From Chloroflexota bacterium (GTDB taxonomy: Bacteria; Chloroflexota; Limnocylindria; P2-11E), in the NCBI GenBank assembly GCA_027310565.1, contig DAIDAP010000011.1:1-64000 (forward strand): 64,000 bases of DNA. The letters are read 5' to 3'. Positions 40,392 through 52,612 of the stretch are shown here, one piece after another (the stretch's first letter is position 1; the number at the start of each line of letters is the position of its first letter). Below the pieces are notes generated by a model. The model ran no database searches. It saw only the letters and a list, made by a program, of their open reading frames with translations, and was not told where the DNA came from. The position numbers and the translations under genes are program-made.

Positions 40392-41345
40392 GTGCCCGCG
40401 CGGCTGCTGGTGAAGGACGGTGCGAGCGTCGCGGATCGTCCGCCCGAAGAGCTCTCGGAGCTGCGCGATCGGCCCTGCTGGCTCGACATCGCCGACCCCG
40501 AGAGCGCCGACCTCGCGCTCGCCGCCGACGAGCTCCAGCTGCATCCGCTCGCCGTCGAGGACGCGCGCAACCGGCATCAGCGGCCGAAGATCGACGCGTA
40601 CGACGACCATTACTTCATCGTCGTCTACGCCCTCGACGAGCCGAGCCCCGGCGTGATCCGCCAGCGCGAGCTCTCGATCTTCGTGAAGCGGAACGCCGTG
40701 GTCACGGTCCACGAGGGCGAGCTGCCGGCGCTGCGGCTGGTGGAGCGGCGCTTCCGCGAGGGCAAGCTCGCGACGACCGGGCTCGTGCTGCACGCCCTGC
40801 TCGACACCATCGTCGACGAGTATTTCGACATCCTCGACGGCCTCGGCGACCGCGTCGAGCTGCTCGAGCAGATGGTCATCGGCGGCGACCAGCGCGACTA
40901 CGACGCCTCCATCCGTGAGCTCTTCACGCTCAAGCGCGACCTCGTCGCGATCAGGAAGGTCGTCGCGCCCGTGCGCGACGTCGCGGCGGCCCTCGTGCGC
41001 GGCGACATCGAGGAGCTGCGCGAGCCCGGGCGGCGCGCCTACTACCAGGACCTCTACGACCACGTCCTCCGCGTCACCGACGAGGTGGACACGTTCCGCG
41101 ACCTCGTCTCCAACGTGATCGACGCCCACCTCGCCTCCGTCTCGAACCGGCTCAACGAGGTCATGAAGGTGCTCACGAGCGTCGCGACGGTCCTGCTCGT
41201 GCTCACCGTGGTCACCGGGTTCTTCGGTCAGAACTGGGCGCTCATCCCGTACGAGGACCCGACCGTCTTCTGGCTGGTCATGGTCGCCACGGCGGCCCTC
41301 GCGGTGGCGACGGCGTCCTACTTCCGCCGGCGCGGCTGGCTCTGA
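40392..41345 (+). CDS. CorA family divalent metal transporter
   Basis: A 317-residue CorA-type channel subunit. It has a large cytoplasmic N-terminal funnel domain, a long helix (about residues 130-255) and two C-terminal membrane spans (about 258-280 and 290-310). The pore motif normally GMN reads GQN here (VTGFFGQNWAL, about 276-286), a substitution seen in some CorA relatives. Mg2+, Co2+ or Zn2+ transport is possible; selectivity cannot be decided. GTG start after a leaderless-type promoter. Confidence 0.88.
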   Translation: MPARLLVKDGASVADRPPEELSELRDRPCWLDIADPESADLALAADELQLHPLAVEDARNRHQRPKIDAYDDHYFIVVYALDEPSPGVIRQRELSIFVKRNAVVTVHEGELPALRLVERRFREGKLATTGLVLHALLDTIVDEYFDILDGLGDRVELLEQMVIGGDQRDYDASIRELFTLKRDLVAIRKVVAPVRDVAAALVRGDIEELREPGRRAYYQDLYDHVLRVTDEVDTFRDLVSNVIDAHLASVSNRLNEVMKVLTSVATVLLVLTVVTGFFGQNWALIPYEDPTVFWLVMVATAALAVATASYFRRRGWL

Positions 41346-41352
41346 CTTCGGG

Positions 41353-41358
41353 TACACT
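41353..41358 (+). promoter_or_regulatory. -10 box upstream of the atp operon
   Basis: TACACT, nine bases before the TTG of atpZ at 41368. Confidence 0.4.
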
Positions 41359-41367
41359 CGCTCTGCC

Positions 41368-41694
41368 TTGGCCGCACCCCGCCCCCCGGGTGGAGCGCGA
41401 TCGAACGCGGCGATCCTGGGCCAGGTCGGAATCACTGTTGCGGTCCCCATCGCCATAGGTGCCTGGCTCGGCCTGAAGGTCGACGAAGCGGCCGGCACCT
41501 CACCGTGGGGACTGCTGAGTTTGGTATTCCTCGGGATGGCCGTGGCGGGTCTCGGCGTGTGGGTGCTCATCAGGCGATTCACCGAAGAGAATCCGATCCG
41601 GCCGTCGACGGAGCGGGCCCGCGCGGCGGGCCGCCGGTGGGAGGGCGAGATCGCCGAACGCGAGCGCAAGCGGGATGAGGGGGAGGTCGAGTAG
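41368..41694 (+). CDS. atpZ: AtpZ/AtpI family protein
   Basis: A 108-residue protein with two hydrophobic spans (about residues 19-38 and 47-67) and a charged C-terminal tail (ERARAAGRRWEGEIAERERKRDEG). Position at the head of the F-ATPase operon, and size, fit the AtpZ/AtpI family, thought to assist c-ring assembly or Mg2+ supply. Sequence conservation in this family is low, so the call leans on context. TTG start; the stop abuts the atpB start. Confidence 0.7.
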   Translation: MAAPRPPGGARSNAAILGQVGITVAVPIAIGAWLGLKVDEAAGTSPWGLLSLVFLGMAVAGLGVWVLIRRFTEENPIRPSTERARAAGRRWEGEIAERERKRDEGEVE

Positions 41695-42805
<1,111 letters not shown>

Positions 42806-42808
42806 GCG

Positions 42809-43342
42809 ATGCGGTTCGCGCCGCTCCTCCAGGAGAACAACCCGTTCGCGCTGACGGTGGATCCGTACTGGATCCTCGTCTCGATCGTCCAGTTCCTCGT
42901 CCTGCTGTGGCTGCTGCGCCGGTTCCTCTGGGGCCCGGTGATGAAGACGCTCGACGACCGCGCCCGCCGCATCCGCGAAGGGCTGGACATGGCCGAGGCG
43001 GCCAAGGCCGAGCGCGAGCGGATGACGCAGGAGGTGGCGGATCTCCTCGCGCAGGCGCGCCGCGACGCGGGCGAGCTCGCCGAGCGGACGACGAAGGCCG
43101 CCGAGGCCGCGGCCGCGCAGATCCGCGCGGAGGCCCAGGCCGAGGCGGAGCGGATCCGCGAGCGCGGCCGCGCCGACGCGCGCTCGCTCCACGACCAGGC
43201 CCTGGCCCAGCTGCGCGGCGAGGTGGCGTCGATGGTCGTCGCCGCCGCGAGCCGCATCCTCGGCCGCGAGGTCACGGCCGAGCAGCACCGCGCGCTCATC
43301 GAGCGCTCCCTCGACGAGGCCGGCCGGGAGCTCAGACACTGA
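42809..43342 (+). CDS. atpF: F-type ATP synthase subunit b
   Basis: A 177-residue peripheral-stalk subunit. One N-terminal span (ILVSIVQFLVLLWLLRRFLW, about residues 19-38) is followed by a long charged coiled coil rich in Glu, Arg and Ala to about 155. It holds the catalytic head to subunit a. The stop overlaps the atpH ATG as TGATG. Confidence 0.92.
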   Translation: MRFAPLLQENNPFALTVDPYWILVSIVQFLVLLWLLRRFLWGPVMKTLDDRARRIREGLDMAEAAKAERERMTQEVADLLAQARRDAGELAERTTKAAEAAAAQIRAEAQAEAERIRERGRADARSLHDQALAQLRGEVASMVVAAASRILGREVTAEQHRALIERSLDEAGRELRH

Positions 43343-43872
43343 TGCCGCTCACCGGTTCGTCGGCGCGCCGCTACGCCGAGGCGCTCCTCGACTTCGCCGT
43401 CCGGGAGGAGGCGATCTCCGCGTACCGGGGATCGCTCGAGCGGCTCGCGTCCGCGTTCGGCGCGGAGACGCTGCGCGCGCTCCGCGACCCGCGCGTCTCG
43501 CTGGAGCGCCGCCGCGCGGCGCTCGACACCGCGGCGAGTGGCGAGCCGAACGCCGTCCGTGCCGTGCTCGACCTGCTCCTCGAGCGCGACCGCATCGCGC
43601 TCGTGCCGCGGATCTCGAGGGCGTTCGGCGATCTCGTCGACGAGCGTGAGGGCATCGTGAAGGCGAGGATCACCACCCCGATCGAGCTCGACGAGCGCCA
43701 GCGCGCGGAGCTGGTGCGGCGTCTCGAGCAGGCCACCGGCAAGAAGATCCGCCCGACGTTCGCGGTGGACGGGACGCTCATCGGGGGCGCCCTGGTCCAG
43801 ATCGGCGACCGGCTCATCGACACGACCCTGCGCACGCAGCTGAGCGCGCTGGCCAGGCAGCTGGCGGGATAG
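43342..43872 (+). CDS. atpH: F-type ATP synthase subunit delta
   Basis: A 176-residue delta subunit linking stalk to F1. The N-terminal bundle has SARRYAEALLDFAVREE and the C-terminus has the family pattern TGKKIRPTFAVDGTLIGGALVQIGDRLIDTTLRTQL (about residues 125-160, shown in part). It overlaps atpF and precedes atpA by 12 bases. Confidence 0.9.
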   Translation: MPLTGSSARRYAEALLDFAVREEAISAYRGSLERLASAFGAETLRALRDPRVSLERRRAALDTAASGEPNAVRAVLDLLLERDRIALVPRISRAFGDLVDEREGIVKARITTPIELDERQRAELVRRLEQATGKKIRPTFAVDGTLIGGALVQIGDRLIDTTLRTQLSALARQLAG

Positions 43873-43884
43873 AGGGAGGACGAA

Positions 43885-45470
43885 GTGGCGACGACGTCGT
43901 CGGAGATCACCGACATCATCAAGGCGCAGATCGCGCGGTTCGAAGGGAAGGCCGAGTCGGTCGACGTCGGCACCGTCGTCGAGGTGGGCGACGGGATCGC
44001 GCGCATCCACGGCCTCGCCGGGTGCATGGCCTCCGAGCTCCTCGACTTCGGGCACGACGTCTTCGGGCTCGCCTTCAACCTCGAGGAGGACACCGTCTCC
44101 GCGATCATCCTCGGCGAGTACCGGGAGATCAAGGAAGGCGGCGAGGTCCGCACGACCGGTCGCATCATCGAGACGCCCGCGGGCGACGAGCTGGTCGGCC
44201 GCGTCGTGGACCCCCTCGGACGGCCGCTCGACGGCAAGGGTCCGATCGTGACGAAGACGGCCCGTCGCATGGACGTGGTCGCGCCGGGCGTCATCACGAG
44301 GCAGAACGTGGACACGCCGGTCCAGACGGGCATCAAGTCGATCGACGCGATGTTCCCGATCGGACGCGGCCAGCGCGAGCTCATCATCGGCGACCGCCAG
44401 ACCGGCAAGACCGCCGTCGCGATCGACACGATCATCAACCAGAAGGGCCAGGATCTCGTCTGCATCTACGTCGCGATCGGGCAGAAGGAGTCCTCGGTCG
44501 CGAAGATCGTCGCCACGCTCGAGGAGCACGGCGCGATGGAGCACACCATCGTCGTCATCGCCGGCGCGTCGGACCCCGCGACGCTCCAGTACCTCGCGCC
44601 GTTCGCCGGCTGCGCCATGGGCGAGTACTTCCGCGACGCCGGCAGGGACTCGCTCGTCGTGTACGACGACCTCACCAAGCACGCCTGGGCGTACCGGCAG
44701 GTCTCGCTCCTGGTGCGCCGTCCACCCGGCCGCGAGGCCTACCCCGGGGACGTCTTCTACCTGCACTCGCGGCTCCTCGAGCGCGCCGCGCGCATGAACA
44801 AGGAGCACGGCGGCGGGTCGCTCACCGCGCTGCCGGTCATCGAGACGCAGGCGAACGACATCTCCGCGTACATCCCGACGAACGTCATCTCGATCACCGA
44901 CGGCCAGCTCTTCTTCGAGGGCGATCTCTTCAACGCGGGGCTGCGCCCGGCGATCAACATCGGCCTGTCGGTGTCGCGCGTGGGCAGCGACGCGCAGCGG
45001 AAGGTGATGAGCCGGTCGGTCCGCGGGATGAGGCTGCAGCTCCAGCAGTACCGCGAGCTCGCCGCGTTCACCCAGTTCGGCGCCGCCGATCTCGACAAGG
45101 CGACGCTCCAGCTCCTGCGGCGCGGCGAGCGGATCCAGGAGATCCTCAAGCAGCCGCAGTACGAGCCGGTCCGCCTCGACCACGAGGTCGCCATCCTGTT
45201 CGCCGCGAACCGCGGCTACCTCGACGACGTGCCGCGTGACCGCTGCGCGGACTTCGAGCGCGACCTGCGCCGCTTCATGGACACTCAGCACAACGCGCTA
45301 TCGAAGCGCCTCCTCGAGAAGCCGAACGAGTGGAGCGACGACGTCGAGAAGGCGATCGCGACGATGCTCGACGAGTTCAAGAAGGCGCACAGCTACGCGG
45401 AGGCGCCGGCGGCGGCCGCCGTTCCCGCGGCGAAGCCGGTCCCCGCCGCCGCGGCGGGAGCGTCCCGCTA

Positions 45471-45471
<1 letters not shown>
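43885..45471 (+). CDS. atpA: F-type ATP synthase subunit alpha
   Basis: A 528-residue non-catalytic nucleotide-binding subunit. P-loop [13 protein letters not shown] (about residues 170-182), [20 protein letters not shown] near the N-terminus, and the alpha signature [17 protein letters not shown] (about 355-371). The C-terminus adds an Ala/Pro-rich tail (about 510-528). GTG start after an AGGGAGGA ribosome site. The stop overlaps the atpG GTG by one base. Confidence 0.96.
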
Positions 45472-47798
<2,327 letters not shown>

Positions 47799-47799
<1 letters not shown>

Positions 47800-48218
47800 T
47801 GCCACTCCACCTCGAGGTCATCACGCCCGAGCAGCGCGTGTACGAGGACGACGTGGACATGGTCATCGCGCCCGGCAGCGAGGGGTACCTCGGGATCCTC
47901 CCGCACCACGCGCCGCTGCTCACGGCCCTCGGGCCGGGCGAGTTCCGCGTGAAGAAGGGGGGCGTCGAGGAGACGCTCGCCGTCTTCGGCGGATTCATGG
48001 ACGTCCGCGGCGACCGCGTCGTCGTGCTCACCGACGCGGCCGAGCCGGCGGAGGAGATCGACGCCGAGCGGGCCCGCCAGGCCCGCGAGCGCGCCGAGGA
48101 GACGCTCGCGCAGGCGGCGACGCTCAGCGCGGCCGACGAGGCGCGCGCGCGCGCGGCGCTCCAGCGGGCGCTCGTGCGCATCCGCGTCAGCGAGCGGCGG
48201 AGGCGGCGGCCGACCTAG
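47799..48218 (+). CDS. atpC: F-type ATP synthase subunit epsilon
   Basis: A 139-residue epsilon subunit. N-terminal beta-sandwich with LEVITPEQRVYEDDVDMVIAP and GSEGYLGILPHHAPLLTAL (about residues 4-45), FGGFMDVRGDRVVVLTDAAE, and a C-terminal helical hairpin rich in Arg and Ala that can inhibit ATP hydrolysis. Last gene of the operon. Confidence 0.93.
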
Positions 48219-48295
48219 CGTGGCGAACGATCGCTCCTGCGGATAGATAGACTGTGGGCGGCGCGCGCCCCGAGGGGACGCGAGCGCGCCGGTGG

Positions 48296-49411
48296 GTGAC
48301 GGTGAGGGGCCGCGCGATCCTGGCGATGTCCGCGATCGTGCTCGCCTCGTGCGCGGGCGCGGGAGTCGTACCCGCACCCGCGGCCGCGACGCCGCCGCCG
48401 GTCAGCGCGAGCCCGCAGCCGACATCGGCACCCGTGCCGCCATCCCCGACCGGGATCCGGCTCTACGCGAAGCTGCGGGTGTTCGTCGCGTCGGAGACGA
48501 CGGATTCGGTGTGGGTCTACGAGGCCGCGCCCGACGAGGCGTTCGCGCTCGTGAAGAAGATCCCGGTCGCGAGATTCCCGCACCAGGAGGCGGTGTCGCC
48601 CGACGGGAAGTACGTCGTCGTGAACGACCGCCTCGCGAACCTCACCTCGGTCATCGACCCCGTCTCGATGACCGAGCTCGTGCGGCTCCCGGTGGGGAAG
48701 CAGCCGCACGGGATCACCTTCTCCCCCGACGGGAGGACGCTGTTCGTCGCGAGCGAGCGCGACCCCTCCATCGCGCGCTTCGAGGTCGGCACGTGGCGAC
48801 CGCTCCCGCCGCTCGCCGTCGGCGTGCCCCAGCACGTCCTCACGATGAACGCGGCGGCGCCGAACGAGCTGTGGTTCACGGCGACCAACACCGACCAGAG
48901 CGATGACCTGCGCGTCTACGACCTCGGCACGAACAGGATCACCAAGGTCGCGGTGGGGGACGTGCACGACGCGTACTTCACGCCCGACGGGAGCGAGGTG
49001 TGGTCGAGCAGCTCGGGGTTCGTCGACAAGCCGTCCGACCGCATGGTGATCTACGACCCCCTCGCCAAGAGGGTGAAGGCGGAGATCCGCCTGCCCGGGA
49101 CGTACCCATTCCACACCCTCAAGCGGCTCCAGGACGGGATGTACTACCCGGTGGACACCCGTCTCATGGTGCTCTCCGACCACGCCGCGCCGGGACTGCT
49201 GTGGGTCGACTGGCGGGAGCGGACGGTCGTCGCCGAGACGAAGCTCGGGGCGCAGCCCTTCCACACCACCTACGACCCGGAGGGGCGGCGTCTGCTGGTG
49301 ACGACGAACGTCGACGGGATGGTGAACGTCATCGACGTGGCGACGCGGCAGGTCGTGCAGAAGGTGCCCGTCACGAAGGCCCACGGGATCGTCAGCGTCG
49401 GCGTCCCCTGA
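48296..49411 (+). CDS. YVTN/YncE-type beta-propeller lipoprotein
   Basis: About 371 residues from the GTG at 48296; a GTG at 48254 would add 14 arginine-rich residues. A signal peptide with lipobox LASC (cysteine near residue 18) is followed by a Pro/Ala/Ser linker and a seven-bladed propeller of about 310 residues with repeats such as QEAVSPDGKYVVVNDR, GITFSPDGRTLFVASERD and HTTYDPEGRRLLVTTN. Likely an exported, lipid-anchored protein; ligand unknown. A GC-rich inverted repeat follows the stop. Confidence 0.8.
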   Translation: MTVRGRAILAMSAIVLASCAGAGVVPAPAAATPPPVSASPQPTSAPVPPSPTGIRLYAKLRVFVASETTDSVWVYEAAPDEAFALVKKIPVARFPHQEAVSPDGKYVVVNDRLANLTSVIDPVSMTELVRLPVGKQPHGITFSPDGRTLFVASERDPSIARFEVGTWRPLPPLAVGVPQHVLTMNAAAPNELWFTATNTDQSDDLRVYDLGTNRITKVAVGDVHDAYFTPDGSEVWSSSSGFVDKPSDRMVIYDPLAKRVKAEIRLPGTYPFHTLKRLQDGMYYPVDTRLMVLSDHAAPGLLWVDWRERTVVAETKLGAQPFHTTYDPEGRRLLVTTNVDGMVNVIDVATRQVVQKVPVTKAHGIVSVGVP

Positions 49412-49416
49412 CGAGC

Positions 49417-49447
49417 CGGCGCCGGTCCGCTGACACGGCCGGCGCCG
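49417..49447 (+). terminator. possible terminator hairpin after the propeller gene
   Basis: CGGCGCCGG (49417-49425) and CCGGCGCCG (49439-49447) can pair with a 13-base loop, six bases after the stop. No T-run follows, so termination is uncertain. Confidence 0.35.
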
Positions 49448-49454
49448 CGACGCC

Positions 49455-49460
49455 TACGCT
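49455..49460 (+). promoter_or_regulatory. -10 box of the Nudix gene
   Basis: TACGCT, seven bases before the GTG at 49468. Confidence 0.4.
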
Positions 49461-49467
49461 TTCACCG

Positions 49468-49944
49468 GTGTTGATGCGCCTGCTCGCGGCCGCCTTCAAC
49501 CGCGCTCCCGTCCGGTGGCAGCGGCGCATCCTCGACCGCACCCAGCCCCGCTTCCTCGTCGGCGTGGTGGGGCTCGGCATCGATCCCGACGGCAGGGTCA
49601 TCCTCGCGCGGCACCGCTTCGGCGCGCCGCAGTGGCGCCTCCTCGGTGGCTACCTCCACCCGAGGGAGCGGGTCGAGGACGCCCTGCGCCGCGAGATCCG
49701 CGAGGAGACCGGGCTCGAGATCGAGGTCGGTCCGCTCCTCGAGGTGGACACCGGCTTCCGATGGCGGCACGTCGACCTCGTGTACACGTACCGCGTCGCG
49801 AGCGGTACGGCGCGCCTGGACGAGGAGCTCATCGCGCTCGAGCGCTTCGCGCCGGACGACCTGCCGGCGATGCGCGCGGACCAGCGTGGGGTCGTCGAGC
49901 GGCATCGGGAGGCGGCGCTCGCCTGGTCCCGGAGCCGGGCGTGA
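49468..49944 (+). CDS. Nudix hydrolase
   Basis: A 158-residue Nudix protein. The Nudix box GX5EX7REUXEEXGU is complete: GYLHPRERVEDALRREIREE followed by TGLEI (about residues 61-85). It hydrolyses a nucleoside diphosphate linked to another moiety; the substrate cannot be deduced. GTG, TTG and ATG codons lie in a row (49468-49476); GTG fits the seven-base distance to the -10 box. Its stop overlaps the VOC gene start as GTGA. Confidence 0.88.
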   Translation: MLMRLLAAAFNRAPVRWQRRILDRTQPRFLVGVVGLGIDPDGRVILARHRFGAPQWRLLGGYLHPRERVEDALRREIREETGLEIEVGPLLEVDTGFRWRHVDLVYTYRVASGTARLDEELIALERFAPDDLPAMRADQRGVVERHREAALAWSRSRA

Positions 49945-50324
49945 AGGTCGACCGGATCGATCACGTCGTCCTCACCGTCGCCGACCTCGAGCGCACGATC
50001 GCCTTCTACGAGCGGGCCCTCGGGATGCGCGCGCTCACCTTCGGCGACGGTCGCCGCGCGCTCGCGTTCGGCGACCAGAAGCTGAACCTCCACCAGGCCG
50101 GGCATGAGTTCGAGCCTCACGCGCGCGCGCCGGCGCCCGGCGCGATCGATCTCTGCTTCACCACGGACGTGCCGGTCGAGGAGGTCGCCGCGCGTGTCCG
50201 CGTGCTCGGGATCGCCGTGGAGGCCGGTCCGGTGGCGAAGGCCGGCGCGCGAGCGCCGCTGCGCTCGATCTACTTCCGCGATCCCGACGGCAACCTCATC
50301 GAGGTCGCCAACGAAGTCGCGTAG
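49941..50324 (+). CDS. VOC family (glyoxalase-like) protein
   Basis: A 127-residue vicinal-oxygen-chelate protein with two beta-alpha-beta-beta-beta modules: IDHVVLTVADLERTIAFYERALGMR at the start (metal-ligand His about residue 6) and SIYFRDPDGNLIEVANE at the end (ligand Glu about 122), with KLNLH in the middle. Relatives include lactoylglutathione lyase, fosfomycin-resistance proteins and dioxygenases. Function not determinable. GTGA overlap with the Nudix gene. Confidence 0.87.
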   Translation: MKVDRIDHVVLTVADLERTIAFYERALGMRALTFGDGRRALAFGDQKLNLHQAGHEFEPHARAPAPGAIDLCFTTDVPVEEVAARVRVLGIAVEAGPVAKAGARAPLRSIYFRDPDGNLIEVANEVA

Positions 50325-50987
50325 TCAGGGCTTCGCCCTCCCGAGCTTCGCGAGGATCTCCCGCACCTGCACGTAGTGCTCCCACTCGTGCTCGAGGAGG
50401 CGTCGCATGACGCGCCGCGCCGTCCAGGTGCGCCCTCCGATCTCGGTCCGGCGCTCGGTGTCCCGCGGCTCCATCACCGTGAAGCGCTGGAAGACGATGC
50501 GGTGGATGGCCTGCAGCGTGTTGAAGGGGTCGTCCGGCCACGACTCCAGGCGAGAGAGGAGCGATGCCTGCGTGGTCATCATGTGCTCGAGCGTCTGGCG
50601 GACGCTCCACGTGTCGCCGTCCGGCGCGCGCTGCAGCTCCGCCGCCGCGATCCCCCGCACGAGCGCCATGAGCGCGGCGTGCTGTGCCTCGAACACGTGC
50701 AGGAAGTCGCGCAGCTCGTGCTCTTCGACCGGCCCGGTGTCCTCGTCGAGCAGCCCGCCCGCGGGCGCGTCGACCACGGCCAGCGCCTCGGGCGAGATGC
50801 CCTTCCAGTGGTCCGTGGAGACGCCCTGCGCCTCGAGCAGCACGAGATAGGCATGGAACGCCTGCCGCGCGTTCTCCACCGCCTCCTCGCGCGTCTTCCC
50901 CGACGCGACGGCGCCGGGAAGGGCCGGGATCGAGGCGAGGCAGTAGCCCTCGCGCGGGCAGCCGACGTAGATGCGAGCGTCGGTCAC
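50325..50987 (-). CDS. HicB-like / DinB fusion protein
   Basis: A 220-residue two-part protein. Residues about 3-60 resemble the HicB antitoxin partial RNase-H fold (YVGCPREGYCLASIPALPG, then SGKTREEAVENARQAFHAYL). Residues about 85-215 are a DinB-like four-helix bundle with histidines in FEAQHAAL, QTLEHMMTTQ and LEHEWEHYVQVREIL. No HicA toxin gene is adjacent, so a toxin-antitoxin role is not supported. The GTG start overlaps the stop of the DtxR-type regulator as GTGA, placing it in the metal-regulator operon. Confidence 0.75.
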   Translation of the reverse strand: MTDARIYVGCPREGYCLASIPALPGAVASGKTREEAVENARQAFHAYLVLLEAQGVSTDHWKGISPEALAVVDAPAGGLLDEDTGPVEEHELRDFLHVFEAQHAALMALVRGIAAAELQRAPDGDTWSVRQTLEHMMTTQASLLSRLESWPDDPFNTLQAIHRIVFQRFTVMEPRDTERRTEIGGRTWTARRVMRRLLEHEWEHYVQVREILAKLGRAKP

Positions 50988-51637
50988 GCCCCCACCAGCA
51001 CCTTGTGGCCGCAGTCGCGTCGCAGCATGCGTTCGGTACCCGCGATCCGGACCCGGACGGCGTCGTCGGTCAGGGAGACGAGCTGAACCACGACGCCCGG
51101 CCGCAGGCCCTGTGCGTCGAGGTACTCGAGGAAGCCGGGCTCGTGCTCGAACTGATCGGGGATGCGCTCGACGGCGGCGCTGTCGCCGGGGCGCAGCGAC
51201 TCGATCGTCCGCGCCGGCCGCGCCGCGACGCCCGGCATCGGGTTGCCGTGCGGGCACGTCTGGGGGTCGCCGAGCACGCGCGCCAGCCGCTCCTCCATCT
51301 CGGCGCTCATCGAATGCTCGATGCGTTCGGCCTCCTCGTGGGTCTTCCACCACTCGTAACCGAGCAGGTCGACGAGCATCCGCTCGGCGAGGCGGTGCCG
51401 GCGGGCGATGCGCTCCGCGATCTCGCGGCCGCGTCCGACCAGCCGGACGTTCTTCCGTTCATCGAGGCTGACCAGCTCGTCGCGCTCGAGGCGGTGGAGC
51501 ATCTCGGAGACCGCGGCCGGCGTGACCTGGAGGAACTCGGCGAGCCGGGCGCCGATCGCCTGACCACCCTCGTCTTGGAGCGTGTAGATCGCCTGCAGGT
51601 ACTCCTCGGAGGCGACTGAGGCGCTGGGTATCCTCAA
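50984..51637 (-). CDS. DtxR/IdeR/MntR family metal-dependent repressor
   Basis: A 217-residue regulator. N-terminal winged helix (SEEYLQAIYTLQDEGGQAIG, then VTPAAVSEMLHRLERDEL, about residues 37-54), metal-binding and dimerisation helices (RHRLAERMLVDLLGYEWWKTHEEAE, shown in two parts, plus HSMSAEMEERLARVLGDP, then CPHGNPMPG with Cys and His ligands), and a C-terminal SH3/FeoA-like domain (about 145-217). It probably represses the divergent FTR1 iron permease when iron or manganese is plentiful. TTG start; upstream lies a promoter/operator region. Confidence 0.9.
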   Translation of the reverse strand: MRIPSASVASEEYLQAIYTLQDEGGQAIGARLAEFLQVTPAAVSEMLHRLERDELVSLDERKNVRLVGRGREIAERIARRHRLAERMLVDLLGYEWWKTHEEAERIEHSMSAEMEERLARVLGDPQTCPHGNPMPGVAARPARTIESLRPGDSAAVERIPDQFEHEPGFLEYLDAQGLRPGVVVQLVSLTDDAVRVRIAGTERMLRRDCGHKVLVGA

Positions 51638-51640
51638 TTG

Positions 51641-51670
51641 TTGACCTCGCAGGTCGGAATTTGCTAGGTT
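51641..51670 (+). promoter_or_regulatory. sigma70-type promoter for the iron permease
   Basis: TTGACC (51641-51646), 18 bases, then TAGGTT (51665-51670). Transcription would begin near 51677, giving a leader of about 80 bases before the ATG at 51757. Confidence 0.45.
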
Positions 51671-51685
51671 GGCGCGGCAGGGGCA

Positions 51686-51699
51686 TTAAGCGCGCCTAA
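51686..51699. promoter_or_regulatory. operator-like palindrome, candidate DtxR-type box
   Basis: TTAAGCGCGCCTAA is an inverted repeat with one mismatched pair; TTAGG/CCTAA ends are typical of DtxR/IdeR boxes. It lies just after the predicted start of the FTR1 transcript, where a bound repressor would block transcription. Confidence 0.45.
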
Positions 51700-51723
51700 C
51701 GAGGCCTGCCGACGTCCCGAGTA

Positions 51724-51739
51724 TCCCACTTCGGTGGGA
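51724..51739 (+). promoter_or_regulatory. UUCG tetraloop hairpin in the FTR1 leader
   Basis: TCCCAC, TTCG, GTGGGA form a perfect 6-bp stem with a very stable UUCG loop, 17 bases before the ATG. It may influence mRNA stability or translation. Confidence 0.4.
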
Positions 51740-51756
51740 CGAGACATGGGGATGAC

Positions 51757-52599
51757 ATGAGCGCCGGCGACGTCAGCGCACTGCTCCTCGCACTCCGTGA
51801 GGGCACGGAAGCGGCCCTCATCGTGGCGATCGTCTACGCGTACCTCGGGCAGATCGGGGCGCGCGCCGCGCGCCGGCTGGTCTGGCTCGGCCTCGGCATC
51901 GCCGTGGCCGTGGCGCTGGGCTTCCTCGGGATCCTCGTCGCGCTCGACAGGGAGTTCAGCGGCACGACCGAGGATCTGTTCGAGGGCTCCACCATGCTCC
52001 TCGCGACCACGGTCCTGACCTGGATGGTGCTCTGGATGGCCCGCAACGCCCGCTCGCTGAAGGCCGAGCTGCAGCGCGGGGTCGGCGCCGCCCTCGAGCG
52101 GGGCGCCGCCGCGTGGGGGATCTTCCTGCTCGTCTTCTTCGCCGTCGTGCGTGAGGGCGTCGAGCTCGCGCTTCTGCTCTTCGCCGCGCCCGGCACGGGG
52201 AAGGTGGTGGGCGGCGTGCTCGGGCTCGCCGGCGCGGCCGGGATCGGCGTGCTGGTCTACGCCTACGGCCGCCGGGTGGACCTGCGCACCTTCTTCCGGG
52301 TCACGACCATCTTCCTCATCCTCTTCGCCGCCGGCCTCCTGTCGCAGGGCGTCGCCGCCTTCGCGGAGGGAGGCCTCCTCGAGGCGATCGAGGGGCCGGT
52401 GCTCTGGAGCACCGCGGCGTGGCTGCCGGAGGGCGACGGCCTCGGCGCGATCCTGAACGCGCTGTTCGGGTACGCGGAGGAGCCGCGCCTCATCCAGCTC
52501 GTCGCGTACCTCGCCTACTTCGCGATCGTCTGGGCGCTGTTCCGCACCCGCCTGGCGCGCGCACCGATCGTCGCTCCGACGACGGCCGCCACCGCCTGA
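51757..52599 (+). CDS. FTR1 family iron permease
   Basis: A 280-residue membrane permease with seven or so spans. Both REXXE iron-ligand motifs are present: LREGTEAALIVAI (about residues 13-25) and VREGVELALLLF (about 131-142). It imports iron, in bacteria usually as EfeU with EfeO/EfeB partners, which are not found next to it here. Divergent from the DtxR-type repressor across an operator-like palindrome, so iron-dependent repression is likely (inference). Confidence 0.88.
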   Translation: MSAGDVSALLLALREGTEAALIVAIVYAYLGQIGARAARRLVWLGLGIAVAVALGFLGILVALDREFSGTTEDLFEGSTMLLATTVLTWMVLWMARNARSLKAELQRGVGAALERGAAAWGIFLLVFFAVVREGVELALLLFAAPGTGKVVGGVLGLAGAAGIGVLVYAYGRRVDLRTFFRVTTIFLILFAAGLLSQGVAAFAEGGLLEAIEGPVLWSTAAWLPEGDGLGAILNALFGYAEEPRLIQLVAYLAYFAIVWALFRTRLARAPIVAPTTAATA

Positions 52600-52612
52600 C
52601 CGCCACGACGTC

